DNA from: Dictyobacter formicarum
Lineage (GTDB): Bacteria; Chloroflexota; Ktedonobacteria; Ktedonobacterales; Ktedonobacteraceae
NCBI RefSeq assembly: GCF_016587435.1
Contig: NZ_BNJJ01000018.1
Span: forward strand, 117,096 to 181,095
DNA length: 64,000 bases
Reading direction: 5' to 3'
Positions 18,662 through 26,295 of this stretch are shown piece after piece (the first letter of the stretch is position 1; each line of letters begins with the position of its first letter). Below the pieces are notes generated by a model, which saw only the letters and a list, made by a program, of their open reading frames with translations, had not been told where the DNA came from and did no database searches. The position numbers and the translations under genes were made by a program.

Positions 18662-19363
18662 CCCATGTCTCTCCTTTTAACTTTGTAAGAAGTTGTGTAA
18701 ACACCGATTATCGTTATCAGCGACAGACATTACATGAGCGCATTGTTTCATCTTTTATCTTCAGCAATTTCTTGCCAAATATTCAAACTGATATATGACA
18801 CATCCATGAACTATTAATAGGGTAGAATATGAATATCTCGTTTCGCATCGGGGAAAATACGACACATTTGTGGAGAGAGTACGTATATTTATTGTGAATG
18901 GTACGTAGAAAGTGAATAGACCGTTGAAAACCATATCGAATTCCAGTGGCTCATAAAGATGCTGCTCTACTGTGGCTAATTCGCATTACGCGTACCTCAT
19001 AGATTGAGCATCGAACCCCTTCACCGTAGGGTAAAAGAGGCCAGGTCTTGATTTATCAAGAGTTCCCATCTCTCCTCAGAACCAGGACGTGCGCGATTTC
19101 CAGGCATCCGGCTCTCCAAGAGTCGCTACGGTTCATTTCTCAGTGAGGGATATATGCCAGCCTCGAAAGTTTAAGGTTGTCATATGTCCCCTGATGGATC
19201 TTTGCATGCCAAGATATGCAGACTGGGACCTGCTTCCGATTGATTGCCCTGAGTATGCGGTTGAAGCCGGTTGCTTTCCGCTTGTGAGAAAGCTTCCGAA
19301 TGTGTTGAACGTGGTACATGACGATTTGTTCTGCACTTTCTCCGTATATACAGCATGGTTTTC
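18662..19363. other. Intergenic region between kinase and regulator remnant
   Basis: I see no supportable gene. It holds one arm of a large inverted repeat (18840-18911) and, from about 19364, the start of the decayed regulator. Confidence 0.4.
18840..18911 (+). repeat. Left arm of a 72-bp imperfect inverted repeat
   Basis: GTTTCGCATCGGG, then a GAGTACGTATATTTATTGTG block and GTACGTAGAAA recur in inverted orientation at 20317-20391. Together the arms flank the decayed LuxR-type regulator. Confidence 0.75.
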
Positions 19364-20316
19364 CTAGCTTTGACCGGTTCTCATGTGTATCAGAGCCTGA
19401 ATCGGTTGGGCAACTGGCATATGAATATGAAAGAACTTCTGGAATCGATAGGCTATCATCAAGCGGCACTGGCCCTTTTTCAAGAGAGGAACGATGCACA
19501 GGGCCTGGCCGAAACGTGGGACCTGCTGGGGGTCACTCAGTTTATGAACGGTCATGTGCAAGAAAGGGCATACGCATGTGAGCAGGCTATCACGCTTTTC
19601 CGCCAGCATAGCAACCAGCAGGGACTGATTTCTTGCCTGGCGATGCGAGGGATGAGTGGCGCCAGTTATCTCTTGTTCCCTGCGCTTTCATCGTCAGCCT
19701 CTGGAGACGAGGCCATCAGTGCTGGAGAGGAAGCGCTCATGATTGCGCATAAGATCGGCTGGCAGATTGGTGAAGCCAATGCATTGGTCTACCTTGGATT
19801 GAGCCTGGGGCCACGAGGCGAACTTCGTCGTCTCAGGTAGCACTGGCTCTCGCTGTTGACATGGAACATCATGTCTGGATTGTCCTTGCACATCTGCTGC
19901 TGGGGGCGCTCTTCCTCGATTGTCTGGCGCTGACCAGGACACAACATCATTTGGAACACGCATTGGCGCTAGGGAAGGAGATCGGGGCCTCACTCCTCCT
20001 CAGTGTCGTCGTCGGTTTTCTGGCCTTGACGTATATTGTACAACATGCTCTGGACCAGGCCGCAACGCTGCTTGAGACGGTTTGCGGTGCTACTTTTTCA
20101 CTACAAACACAGATTCAGCGTCTCGTGGGGTGTGTGCGAGTGGCTGCCCTGATTGCCCAGGGCACATCCAATCATGACCTCGCGTCCATCTTGAGCCTGA
20201 GTGAGCGGACGATCGAGAAGCATGCCGAACATCTCCTGCTGAAGCTCAATTTCACCTCACATGCAGAGATTGCTGTGTGGGCCGTCGAAAAAGGGCTGGT
20301 GGATAAGCATGCATGA
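19364..20316 (+). pseudogene. Decayed paralogue of the LAL/LuxR-type regulator
   Basis: The sequence is clearly a diverged copy of the gene at 14140: SLNRLGNWHMNMKELLESIG, YHQAALALFQERNDAQGLAE, MEHHVWIVLAHLLLGALF and the LuxR HTH VAALIAQGTSNHDLASILSL. The ATPase domain is absent, a frame change with a small deletion occurs near 19835, and about 150 residues are missing just before the HTH (near 20138). The last part (19861-20316) is an open frame with an intact HTH and could still give a small DNA-binding protein. Confidence 0.85.
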
Positions 20317-20391
20317 TTTTTCTACGTACTGCCCACAATAAATATACGTACTCCTCCCTCTAATTAGTCGTGTTTTTCCCGATGCGAAACA
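20317..20391 (-). repeat. Right arm of the 72-bp inverted repeat
   Basis: This is the reverse complement of 18840-18911 with scattered mismatches. It starts immediately after the regulator remnant stop codon and ends about 90 bp before the nitrilase-like gene, so it may also supply promoter sequence. Confidence 0.75.
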
Positions 20392-20480
20392 GAGCGTTGA
20401 TCCCTTATACTTTTCACAGAGCCGCAAGGGTATCAACAGCAATAACGGTACCAGACTGGCTTGCAAGAGAGAAAGCTGAG

Positions 20481-21503
20481 ATGAAGTCTATGTCACACGT
20501 GCATAACACTCCCTTCACGGTTGCCGTGGCTCAGGTTGCACCTGTCTATCTGGATTGTGCCGCGACAGTGGAGAAAGCCTGCGAATGCATCGTTGATGCC
20601 GGTCAAGCTGGTGCCCGTCTGATCATTTTTCCTGAATCCTTCATCTGCGGTTATCCTGTCTGGGTCTGGAATATTCCACCCGGTGAGCAGTCTCTTCTGA
20701 GTGAGTTGTATGTGACGTTTCGTGCGAATGCAGTACGTATCCCTGGAGAAGTGACCGACCGACTCTGTCGTATGGCTCAGCGTGCACGCATAAATGTGGT
20801 CATGGGGTTGACTGAGTGTGCCACTGAAGTTGGTGGAGTCTGTTGTTACAATGCGCAACTCTACATTAACGCGCAGGGGCAAATCGTTGGCAAGCACCGC
20901 TCGTTGGTGCTCAATGGAGCAGAGCGATTGGTATGGACCGCAGGTAATGGCAGCACTTTGCAGGTCTACAAAATGCCTATGGGTATCATCGGAGGGTTGA
21001 TTGGTGGAGAGAATTACCTTCCGCTGGCCCGTCACTCGCTTTACGCCTGGGGAACACAATTCTATGTTGCCACCTCATGGGAGCATGGGGAGATCTGGCA
21101 TGCCACACTTCGTCATATTGCACGAGAAGGACAAGTCTTTATCCTTGGTTGCAATGCAGTCCTACCAGCGGTAACTCTTTCCGGGAGTGCGCCACTTACG
21201 CAATTCTCTCTTTGCGATAAGGGGGGATGGCTTCATCCGGGTGGGAGTGTGATTATCAATCCCGAAGGGGAGATCATTGCCGGGCCATTGTTGGAGCAAG
21301 AGGCCATTCTGTATGCGGAGATTGACGTGCGCAAGATGCACCGATCAAAGTGGATGCTCGATGTCACTGGACAAGATGCCCGTCCGGACATTTTCCAACT
21401 GACTGTTCATTGCGATACACATCCACTGATACAGATAAAAGATAGACAGAGTGCGGCCGAAGAGAAACTGAAGAAACAATCAGAATACATGTCTGACATT
21501 TGA
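20481..21503 (+). CDS. Nitrilase-superfamily protein lacking the catalytic cysteine
   Basis: The 340-aa protein has the carbon-nitrogen hydrolase fold and is closest to aliphatic nitrilases. It keeps the Glu (IIFPESFICGYP, E52) and Lys (GKHRSLVLNGAERLVW, K138) of the triad. At the nucleophile position, where the family has GGLICWENY, it reads GGLIGGENY: the Cys codon is GGT at 21003-21005 and the next Trp is also Gly. It should not hydrolyse nitriles by the known mechanism. I chose ATG 20481; 20490 is possible, and the open frame extends to 20370. Confidence 0.85.
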   Translation: MKSMSHVHNTPFTVAVAQVAPVYLDCAATVEKACECIVDAGQAGARLIIFPESFICGYPVWVWNIPPGEQSLLSELYVTFRANAVRIPGEVTDRLCRMAQRARINVVMGLTECATEVGGVCCYNAQLYINAQGQIVGKHRSLVLNGAERLVWTAGNGSTLQVYKMPMGIIGGLIGGENYLPLARHSLYAWGTQFYVATSWEHGEIWHATLRHIAREGQVFILGCNAVLPAVTLSGSAPLTQFSLCDKGGWLHPGGSVIINPEGEIIAGPLLEQEAILYAEIDVRKMHRSKWMLDVTGQDARPDIFQLTVHCDTHPLIQIKDRQSAAEEKLKKQSEYMSDI

Positions 21504-21644
21504 AAAGCAATGCGTATGTTCTCCAGGTAAGAAACCCTCTAATTGGTAAAGAAAAGTTGTAAGAGGCATCCACCATGCGATTGCATCGGCTAATTGATCC
21601 CCTCTTAAAAAAATTGCGCAATGCATGTGCGAAAGAAGAGAAAA

Positions 21645-21872
21645 ATGTCGTTCAAAAACGTTCTTATAGCTGCGATTATAGCTGCTATCTTAACCGCGAT
21701 TGATTTTGCCCTGATACGTGCAGGAATCGCGGCTGTTATTGGGAGTGTGATTAGTATAGGAATACTCCGAGTGGTTCAGAAGCAACTCCACGCCGAATGG
21801 TACGAGATGTTTCTTGGCGTTTTACTCGGCGCGATTCTTGCATTTGCCTTAGTCATCAGTATGTTGCACTAA
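21645..21872 (+). CDS. Small two- to three-helix membrane protein
   Basis: The 75-aa product begins MSFKNVLIAAIIAAILTAID and consists of hydrophobic segments (about 5-20, 22-45 and 55-74) separated by RVVQKQLHAEWYEMF. AGAAGAG lies just before the ATG. I do not recognise a family. It lies between the nitrilase-like gene and an Hsp70 remnant on the same strand. Confidence 0.55.
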   Translation: MSFKNVLIAAIIAAILTAIDFALIRAGIAAVIGSVISIGILRVVQKQLHAEWYEMFLGVLLGAILAFALVISMLH

Positions 21873-21969
21873 ATTGAAGTGGAAAAATCTACGTCAAACG
21901 GTACCTCTCAAAAAGAGCCATACAAGCAAATCCCCCTTTCTGAAAGAGAGATGGAAGGAGAAATCCACC

Positions 21970-22575
21970 ATGCGCTTAGGCATCGACTTCGGTACTTGTT
22001 TTTCTAGTGCCGCTTTTCTCGAGGGTGATATTCTTACCCTGATCAAAGATCCTGCCTCGCTGGTTTTTTCTATTCCCTCTAGCGTTTTTGTTACATTCCA
22101 GGGACAAATCCTTTCCGGAAAAGCTGCCAATAACCAGCGATTACGTGACCCGCTCTGTTATCGACGCGAGATCAGACGTGATCTGGGTAATACTCATCCT
22201 TTGCTATTAGGAGGAAAGGCCTGGTTGCCAGAACAATTAGTGATGCATGTCTTGCGCAAGACCAAGCATGATGCCGATGCTTTCATGATCAGTTCTGGAC
22301 ATCCTACCTTCACAGGAGCAGTTATCACTATTCCTGCCACTTATCAGCAACATAAACATGGCCTGATGTGTCAAGCAGCAATCAAGGATAAATTTTAGAG
22401 AAAGAGATTATCTTGTTAGAAGAGATAATAGTTGCTGTTTTGTACTATACCCGCTTGAACCAGATGAGGGAAGGGGATATGCTGTTGGTTTATGACCTGA
22501 GTGGAGGTACGTTCGATACTGCTTTGATGCAGAAGACAAACGATGGGTTTAAATATTTAGCAACGCCAGTGGCAG
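21970..22575 (+). pseudogene. Hsp70/DnaK-like ATPase fragment, frameshifted
   Basis: A strong GAAGGAG site precedes MRLGIDFGTCFSSAAFLEGD, the actin-fold phosphate-1 motif of DnaK-like proteins of Ktedonobacteria. AVITIPATYQQHKH follows. The frame stops at 22398, and the next frame continues the fold (ILLEEIIVAVLYY, then LLVYDLSGGTFDTALMQK, the phosphate-2 motif) up to FKYLATPVAG near 22575, where similarity ends abruptly. The substrate-binding half is missing. Confidence 0.8.
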
Positions 22576-22862
22576 GATACAACGATAGTACTGGCCCTGG
22601 TGTGTATGGGAAAAGCACGAGTGGCGCGGCTGGGTACTTTGATGGCAATGTCGTTGTGACTGGCGATATCACCCTGACCAACGCCGACTTTGCAGAGGAT
22701 TTCGAGATTACTTGTTTGGAGGAGGTTGAACCGGGAACCGTTATGGTGCTCAATCAGGAGGGAGTGTTAGAGCCAAGCCGGCAAGCTTACGATAAGCGGG
22801 TAGCAGGAGTGATTTCTGGTGCAGGCTTCTATACTATCGAGAGCATATATCGGCGGCAATAG
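22576..22862 (+). pseudogene. Tail-fibre/structural-type protein fragment fused to the Hsp70 remnant
   Basis: In the same frame as the second Hsp70 part, the sequence switches to GPGVYGKSTSGAAGYFDGNV, then VVTGDITLTNADFAEDF and EPGTVMVLNQEGVLEPSRQA. It has the look of a repetitive extracellular or phage-tail-like protein of unknown function. The C-terminus is again cut, at 22846, by kinase-derived sequence. Confidence 0.6.
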
Positions 22863-23110
22863 TTTAGCAGCAACTTTTGATGGGGCTATCTACAGCGATG
22901 GTCATATTGCGGGCACCTGGCAGGTCTAGGGTAATCCCGATCATGGTCAATGGTATGCAACCCCTCCTAATTAATTCAGTGTTAAGACTATTTGTTCAGC
23001 ATACAAAGACGCGCAAAGGAGACTAACATGGCTGAGACAACTATTTACTGCTCTACATGTGGAGCTGCCAATCGTTCACAAGCCACCTTCTGTTTCAGTT
23101 GTGGAAAACC
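22862..23110 (+). repeat. Direct repeat, copy 1 (partner at 24549-24798)
   Basis: The tail of one kinase gene, the intergenic spacer with AAAGGAGACTAAC, and the first 25 or so codons of the next kinase gene are nearly identical in both copies, 1688 bp apart. This is the footprint of unequal recombination in a kinase array. Confidence 0.85.
22863..22977 (+). pseudogene. 3' end remnant of a Ser/Thr kinase gene
   Basis: The peptide SLAATFDGAIYSDGHIAG and the WYATPPN end duplicate the last 38 codons of the kinase at 23028-24662 (one TAG inside). Together with the intergenic region and next start it forms one copy of a 250-bp direct repeat. Confidence 0.85.
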
Positions 23111-24662
23111 AATCGACCACGGAACTGGTCCCATAAGCAAGACGCAGATCCCTGTTAGCGGGACTGTAGCTCCATCCCGCGCCACAACATCTCCTGGCGC
23201 GGGCAGCACAGGCGTACTTACGCGAGGACAACGTCTCAGAGAGCGCTACCATATTCTCTCGCTGATTGGTCGCGGAGGTATGGGAGCCGTCTATAAGGCG
23301 GAAGATAGCGCGCTGGGGCAGCGCCTGGTGGCGATAAAAGAGATGAGTATGGGGGCCATATACCCGCAAGAAGTGACTGAAGCGGCGGAGAATTTCAAAC
23401 AAGAAGCGTTGATGCTGGCAAAGCTGCAGCATGCCAATCTGCCCAGCATTTATGATCATTTTTCGGAAAACGGGCGCTGGTATCTGGTAATGAGCTATAT
23501 CGAAGGGGAGTCGTTAGAGCACGAGCTGGAGAAATCGCCCTCTGGCAAATTAGCTATGCATGATGTCTTGCAGATTGGAATTGAATTGTGCAATGTCCTG
23601 GACTATCTGCATAGCCACCAGCCACCGATCATTTTCCGTGATTTGAAGCCCTCGAATATCATGCGCACCACGCAGGGAGCCATCTACCTGATCGATTTTG
23701 GCATTGCGCGCCATTTCAAGCCGGGACAGGCCAGGGATACCGCAAATTATGGCACGGCTGGTTATGCTCCGCCTGAACAATTTGGCAAAGCCCAGACAAC
23801 GCCGCGCTCCGATATCTATAGTCTGGGTGTCACACTGCACCAGTTGCTCTCTGGACGCGATCCTTCGCTCACGCCGTTTAAATTCCCTTCCCTGCAATCA
23901 TTGGGGATCACAGTCCCGGTCGAACTGGAGAACCTGTTAACCCGTATGCTCTCCAGCGACGTTGACTTCCGTCCCGCCAGTATGCTGGAAGTGAAACGCG
24001 CCTTGCAAAAGATTGGTACATCTCCCTCCTCTACAGGAACGCGCGAACAAAGCCCGAAACATATTCCTACAGTCTCGGCGGCTTCGCTTGCTCCTACTCG
24101 CTACGCGCCACCCACTCCGCAACAGGCATCACCTACAATCCATAGCGGGCTACCGCAAAAATCGCATAGCTCATCGAAACTCTTATTAATGGTTGGAGGC
24201 ATTGTCCTTATAGGAATTATCATTATTAGCTTGGTTGTCAACTCTCATTTACCAGCCAAAACAAGCAGCTACTCAGGATCAAACAATACTATAGATACAA
24301 CCCCTACATCTATTTATCCTCAATTACAAAAAGCCTATGCTGGCTATGAAACGGATTCTATGATTCCAAATGACCGTTCTCCCTGGGCACTTTCTGGGAT
24401 TAAAGAAGATGCTTCAGGCAATTTTACAGGACAGCAAATTGGCCTTGGGGTTAACAGCCTGGGCTATCCAGTGCATGGGTATGTCACAACAGATAACAGA
24501 ATAATTTTCTCAGAGAATGCAAGCGACTCAGAGAATGTAAGCGGCTATAGTTTAACAGCAACTTTTGATGGGGTTATCTACAGCGATGGTCATATTGCGG
24601 GCACCTGGCAGGTCCAGGGTAATCCCGATCATGGTCAATGGTATGCAACCCCTCCTAATTAA
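23028..24662 (+). CDS. Zinc-ribbon Ser/Thr protein kinase with one transmembrane helix and external domain
   Basis: The 544-aa protein begins at ATG 23028 after AAAGGAG. Order: zinc ribbon (IYCSTCGAANRSQA, FCFSCGKP), kinase domain (IGRGGMGAVYKAED, AIKEMSMG, FRDLKPSNIM, LIDFGIARHF, GYAPPEQFGKAQTTPRSDIY; about 80-330), low-complexity linker, one membrane helix (LLLMVGGIVLIGIIIISLVV, about 382-402) and a 140-residue external domain ending TWQVQGNPDHGQWYATPPN. It is the first of three tandem kinase genes on the plus strand. The external part may sense a wall or small-molecule signal; that is inference. Confidence 0.92.
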   Translation: MAETTIYCSTCGAANRSQATFCFSCGKPIDHGTGPISKTQIPVSGTVAPSRATTSPGAGSTGVLTRGQRLRERYHILSLIGRGGMGAVYKAEDSALGQRLVAIKEMSMGAIYPQEVTEAAENFKQEALMLAKLQHANLPSIYDHFSENGRWYLVMSYIEGESLEHELEKSPSGKLAMHDVLQIGIELCNVLDYLHSHQPPIIFRDLKPSNIMRTTQGAIYLIDFGIARHFKPGQARDTANYGTAGYAPPEQFGKAQTTPRSDIYSLGVTLHQLLSGRDPSLTPFKFPSLQSLGITVPVELENLLTRMLSSDVDFRPASMLEVKRALQKIGTSPSSTGTREQSPKHIPTVSAASLAPTRYAPPTPQQASPTIHSGLPQKSHSSSKLLLMVGGIVLIGIIIISLVVNSHLPAKTSSYSGSNNTIDTTPTSIYPQLQKAYAGYETDSMIPNDRSPWALSGIKEDASGNFTGQQIGLGVNSLGYPVHGYVTTDNRIIFSENASDSENVSGYSLTATFDGVIYSDGHIAGTWQVQGNPDHGQWYATPPN

Positions 24663-24798
24663 TTCAGTGTTAAGACTATTTGTTTAGCATACAAAGACGC
24701 GCAAAGGAGACTAACATGGCTGAGATAACTATTTACTGCTCTACATGTGGAGCTGCCAATCGTTCGCAAGCCACCTTCTGTTTCAGTTGTGGAAAAGC
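24549..24798 (+). repeat. Direct repeat, copy 2 (partner at 22862-23110)
   Basis: It spans the end of the first tandem kinase gene and the start of the second, and differs from copy 1 at only a few positions. Confidence 0.85.
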
Positions 24799-26182
24799 CC
24801 TTGCTCAAGGTGTGTCCTCGGCCAGTGCAGTTCTGGTGGGAGGCACCGGCCGAATGGCTCCAGGGCACCTTCTTCATGGACGCTATCGTATTCTCTCCTT
24901 ACTCGATCAAGGAGGCATGGGAGCGGTTTATAAAGCAGAAGATACCGCGCTGGGGAATCGCCTGGTCGCGCTCAAGGAAATGAGTATGGCCTCCCTCTAT
25001 CCTCAGGAAGTTACCGAAGCGGCGGAAATGTTCAAGCAAGAAGCCTTGATGCTGGCGAAGTTACATCATCCCCATCTGCCGAGCATCTATGAGCATTTTT
25101 CCGAAGCCGGACGCTGGTATCTGGTGATGAGTTTTATTGAGGGTGAATCACTTGAACAGGTTCTGGAGAAGCGGAGCGGGAAAAAATTACCCGTTCCAGA
25201 GGTTGTGAACATTGGCAATGAACTGTGTGGGGTTCTCGATTATCTTCACACGCAACGCCCCCCAATCATTTTTCGCGATCTGAAACCATCAAACATTATG
25301 AAGACAAAGCGGGGAGATATCTACTTGATTGATTTTGGGATAGCTCGCCATTTTACAGCGGGAAAAGCCAGGGATACCACCAATTATGGTTCTCCCGGTT
25401 ACGCCTCGCCCGAACAATTTAGCAAGCAAACGACGACTCGTTCTGATATTTATAGCCTAGGTGCAACGCTTCACCGCCTGTTGTCTGGTTATGACCCTTC
25501 CGATTCCCCCTTTCGCTTGCCTTCGCTTCATTCATTGGGCGTGACCGTCCCCAGTGAATTGGAGGAACTCATTGTATCAATGCTTGATATGGACCCCGAT
25601 CGTCGGCCTGCCAGCATGACCGAAGTGAAACAGCGCCTCCAACGTATGGCCAACCCGGCTCTTGCTCAATCGACGCTTCCGCCAGCACGCGAGAGAAAGC
25701 CAGCAGAGAACCCGGAACTGGCCGCGCGCTCGTCATCCAGTGCACCAACGCAATACGCTGCGCGTCAACAGCATATTCCTCCAACCCAGTACGCGCCACC
25801 TTCCTCGGCTCTCATGCCTTCGTCTCATCCAAAACTATCGCATGGGAAAGTGATATTACTCACCCTGGGAACGATTTTGGGCTTTCTTTTCTTATCTTTT
25901 GTAATAGTCGGTGTCATAGTAACACGTCTTGACGCGAGTTCTCTTACACCGATAGTCGTAATAGGCGTACCAGAATTTATTCTTGGCATGTTCCTGATTC
26001 GTAAATGCACGCCAAAATTGCTTGGAAAATGGTTTGGTGGTCTTGGTGGATTAGTTGGCCTATTACTTTTTATTGTAGGGCTGATTCAGCATCTCGATGT
26101 GGAAACAATCGCTGGTGGAATAGTTTTTCTCGTGAGTATTCTGGTTTTCCTTTTGACGTTCTATCGCAAAAAGTATCCCTGA
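24716..26182 (+). CDS. Zinc-ribbon Ser/Thr protein kinase with several C-terminal membrane segments
   Basis: The 488-aa protein has the same plan as its neighbours: zinc ribbon, kinase domain (LDQGGMGAVYKAED, VALKEMSMA, FRDLKPSNIM, LIDFGIARHF, GYASPEQFSKQTTTRSDIY), Ala/Pro-rich linker, and about four hydrophobic helices in the last 110 residues (VILLTLGTILGFLFLSFVIV onward). Its membrane region is similar in type to that of the kinase at 17183, not to the upstream neighbour, so the array mixes output domains. Start at ATG 24716 with AAAGGAG. Confidence 0.92.
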   Translation: MAEITIYCSTCGAANRSQATFCFSCGKALAQGVSSASAVLVGGTGRMAPGHLLHGRYRILSLLDQGGMGAVYKAEDTALGNRLVALKEMSMASLYPQEVTEAAEMFKQEALMLAKLHHPHLPSIYEHFSEAGRWYLVMSFIEGESLEQVLEKRSGKKLPVPEVVNIGNELCGVLDYLHTQRPPIIFRDLKPSNIMKTKRGDIYLIDFGIARHFTAGKARDTTNYGSPGYASPEQFSKQTTTRSDIYSLGATLHRLLSGYDPSDSPFRLPSLHSLGVTVPSELEELIVSMLDMDPDRRPASMTEVKQRLQRMANPALAQSTLPPARERKPAENPELAARSSSSAPTQYAARQQHIPPTQYAPPSSALMPSSHPKLSHGKVILLTLGTILGFLFLSFVIVGVIVTRLDASSLTPIVVIGVPEFILGMFLIRKCTPKLLGKWFGGLGGLVGLLLFIVGLIQHLDVETIAGGIVFLVSILVFLLTFYRKKYP

Positions 26183-26295
26183 GATGCTTTTCTTTTGCAT
26201 GTGTTAATCATGAGTCGTGTCATGTTGTCATCAATAAGCTCGACTGGAAAGCTTATTCATCATCTCATTTCCAAGAGAGAAAAGGGGAACCGTGT

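Noticed and set aside
19089..19367. 92-codon plus-strand frame before the regulator remnant
   Set aside because: No similarity to any part of the intact paralogue and no ribosome site; it overlaps the start of the remnant in another frame.
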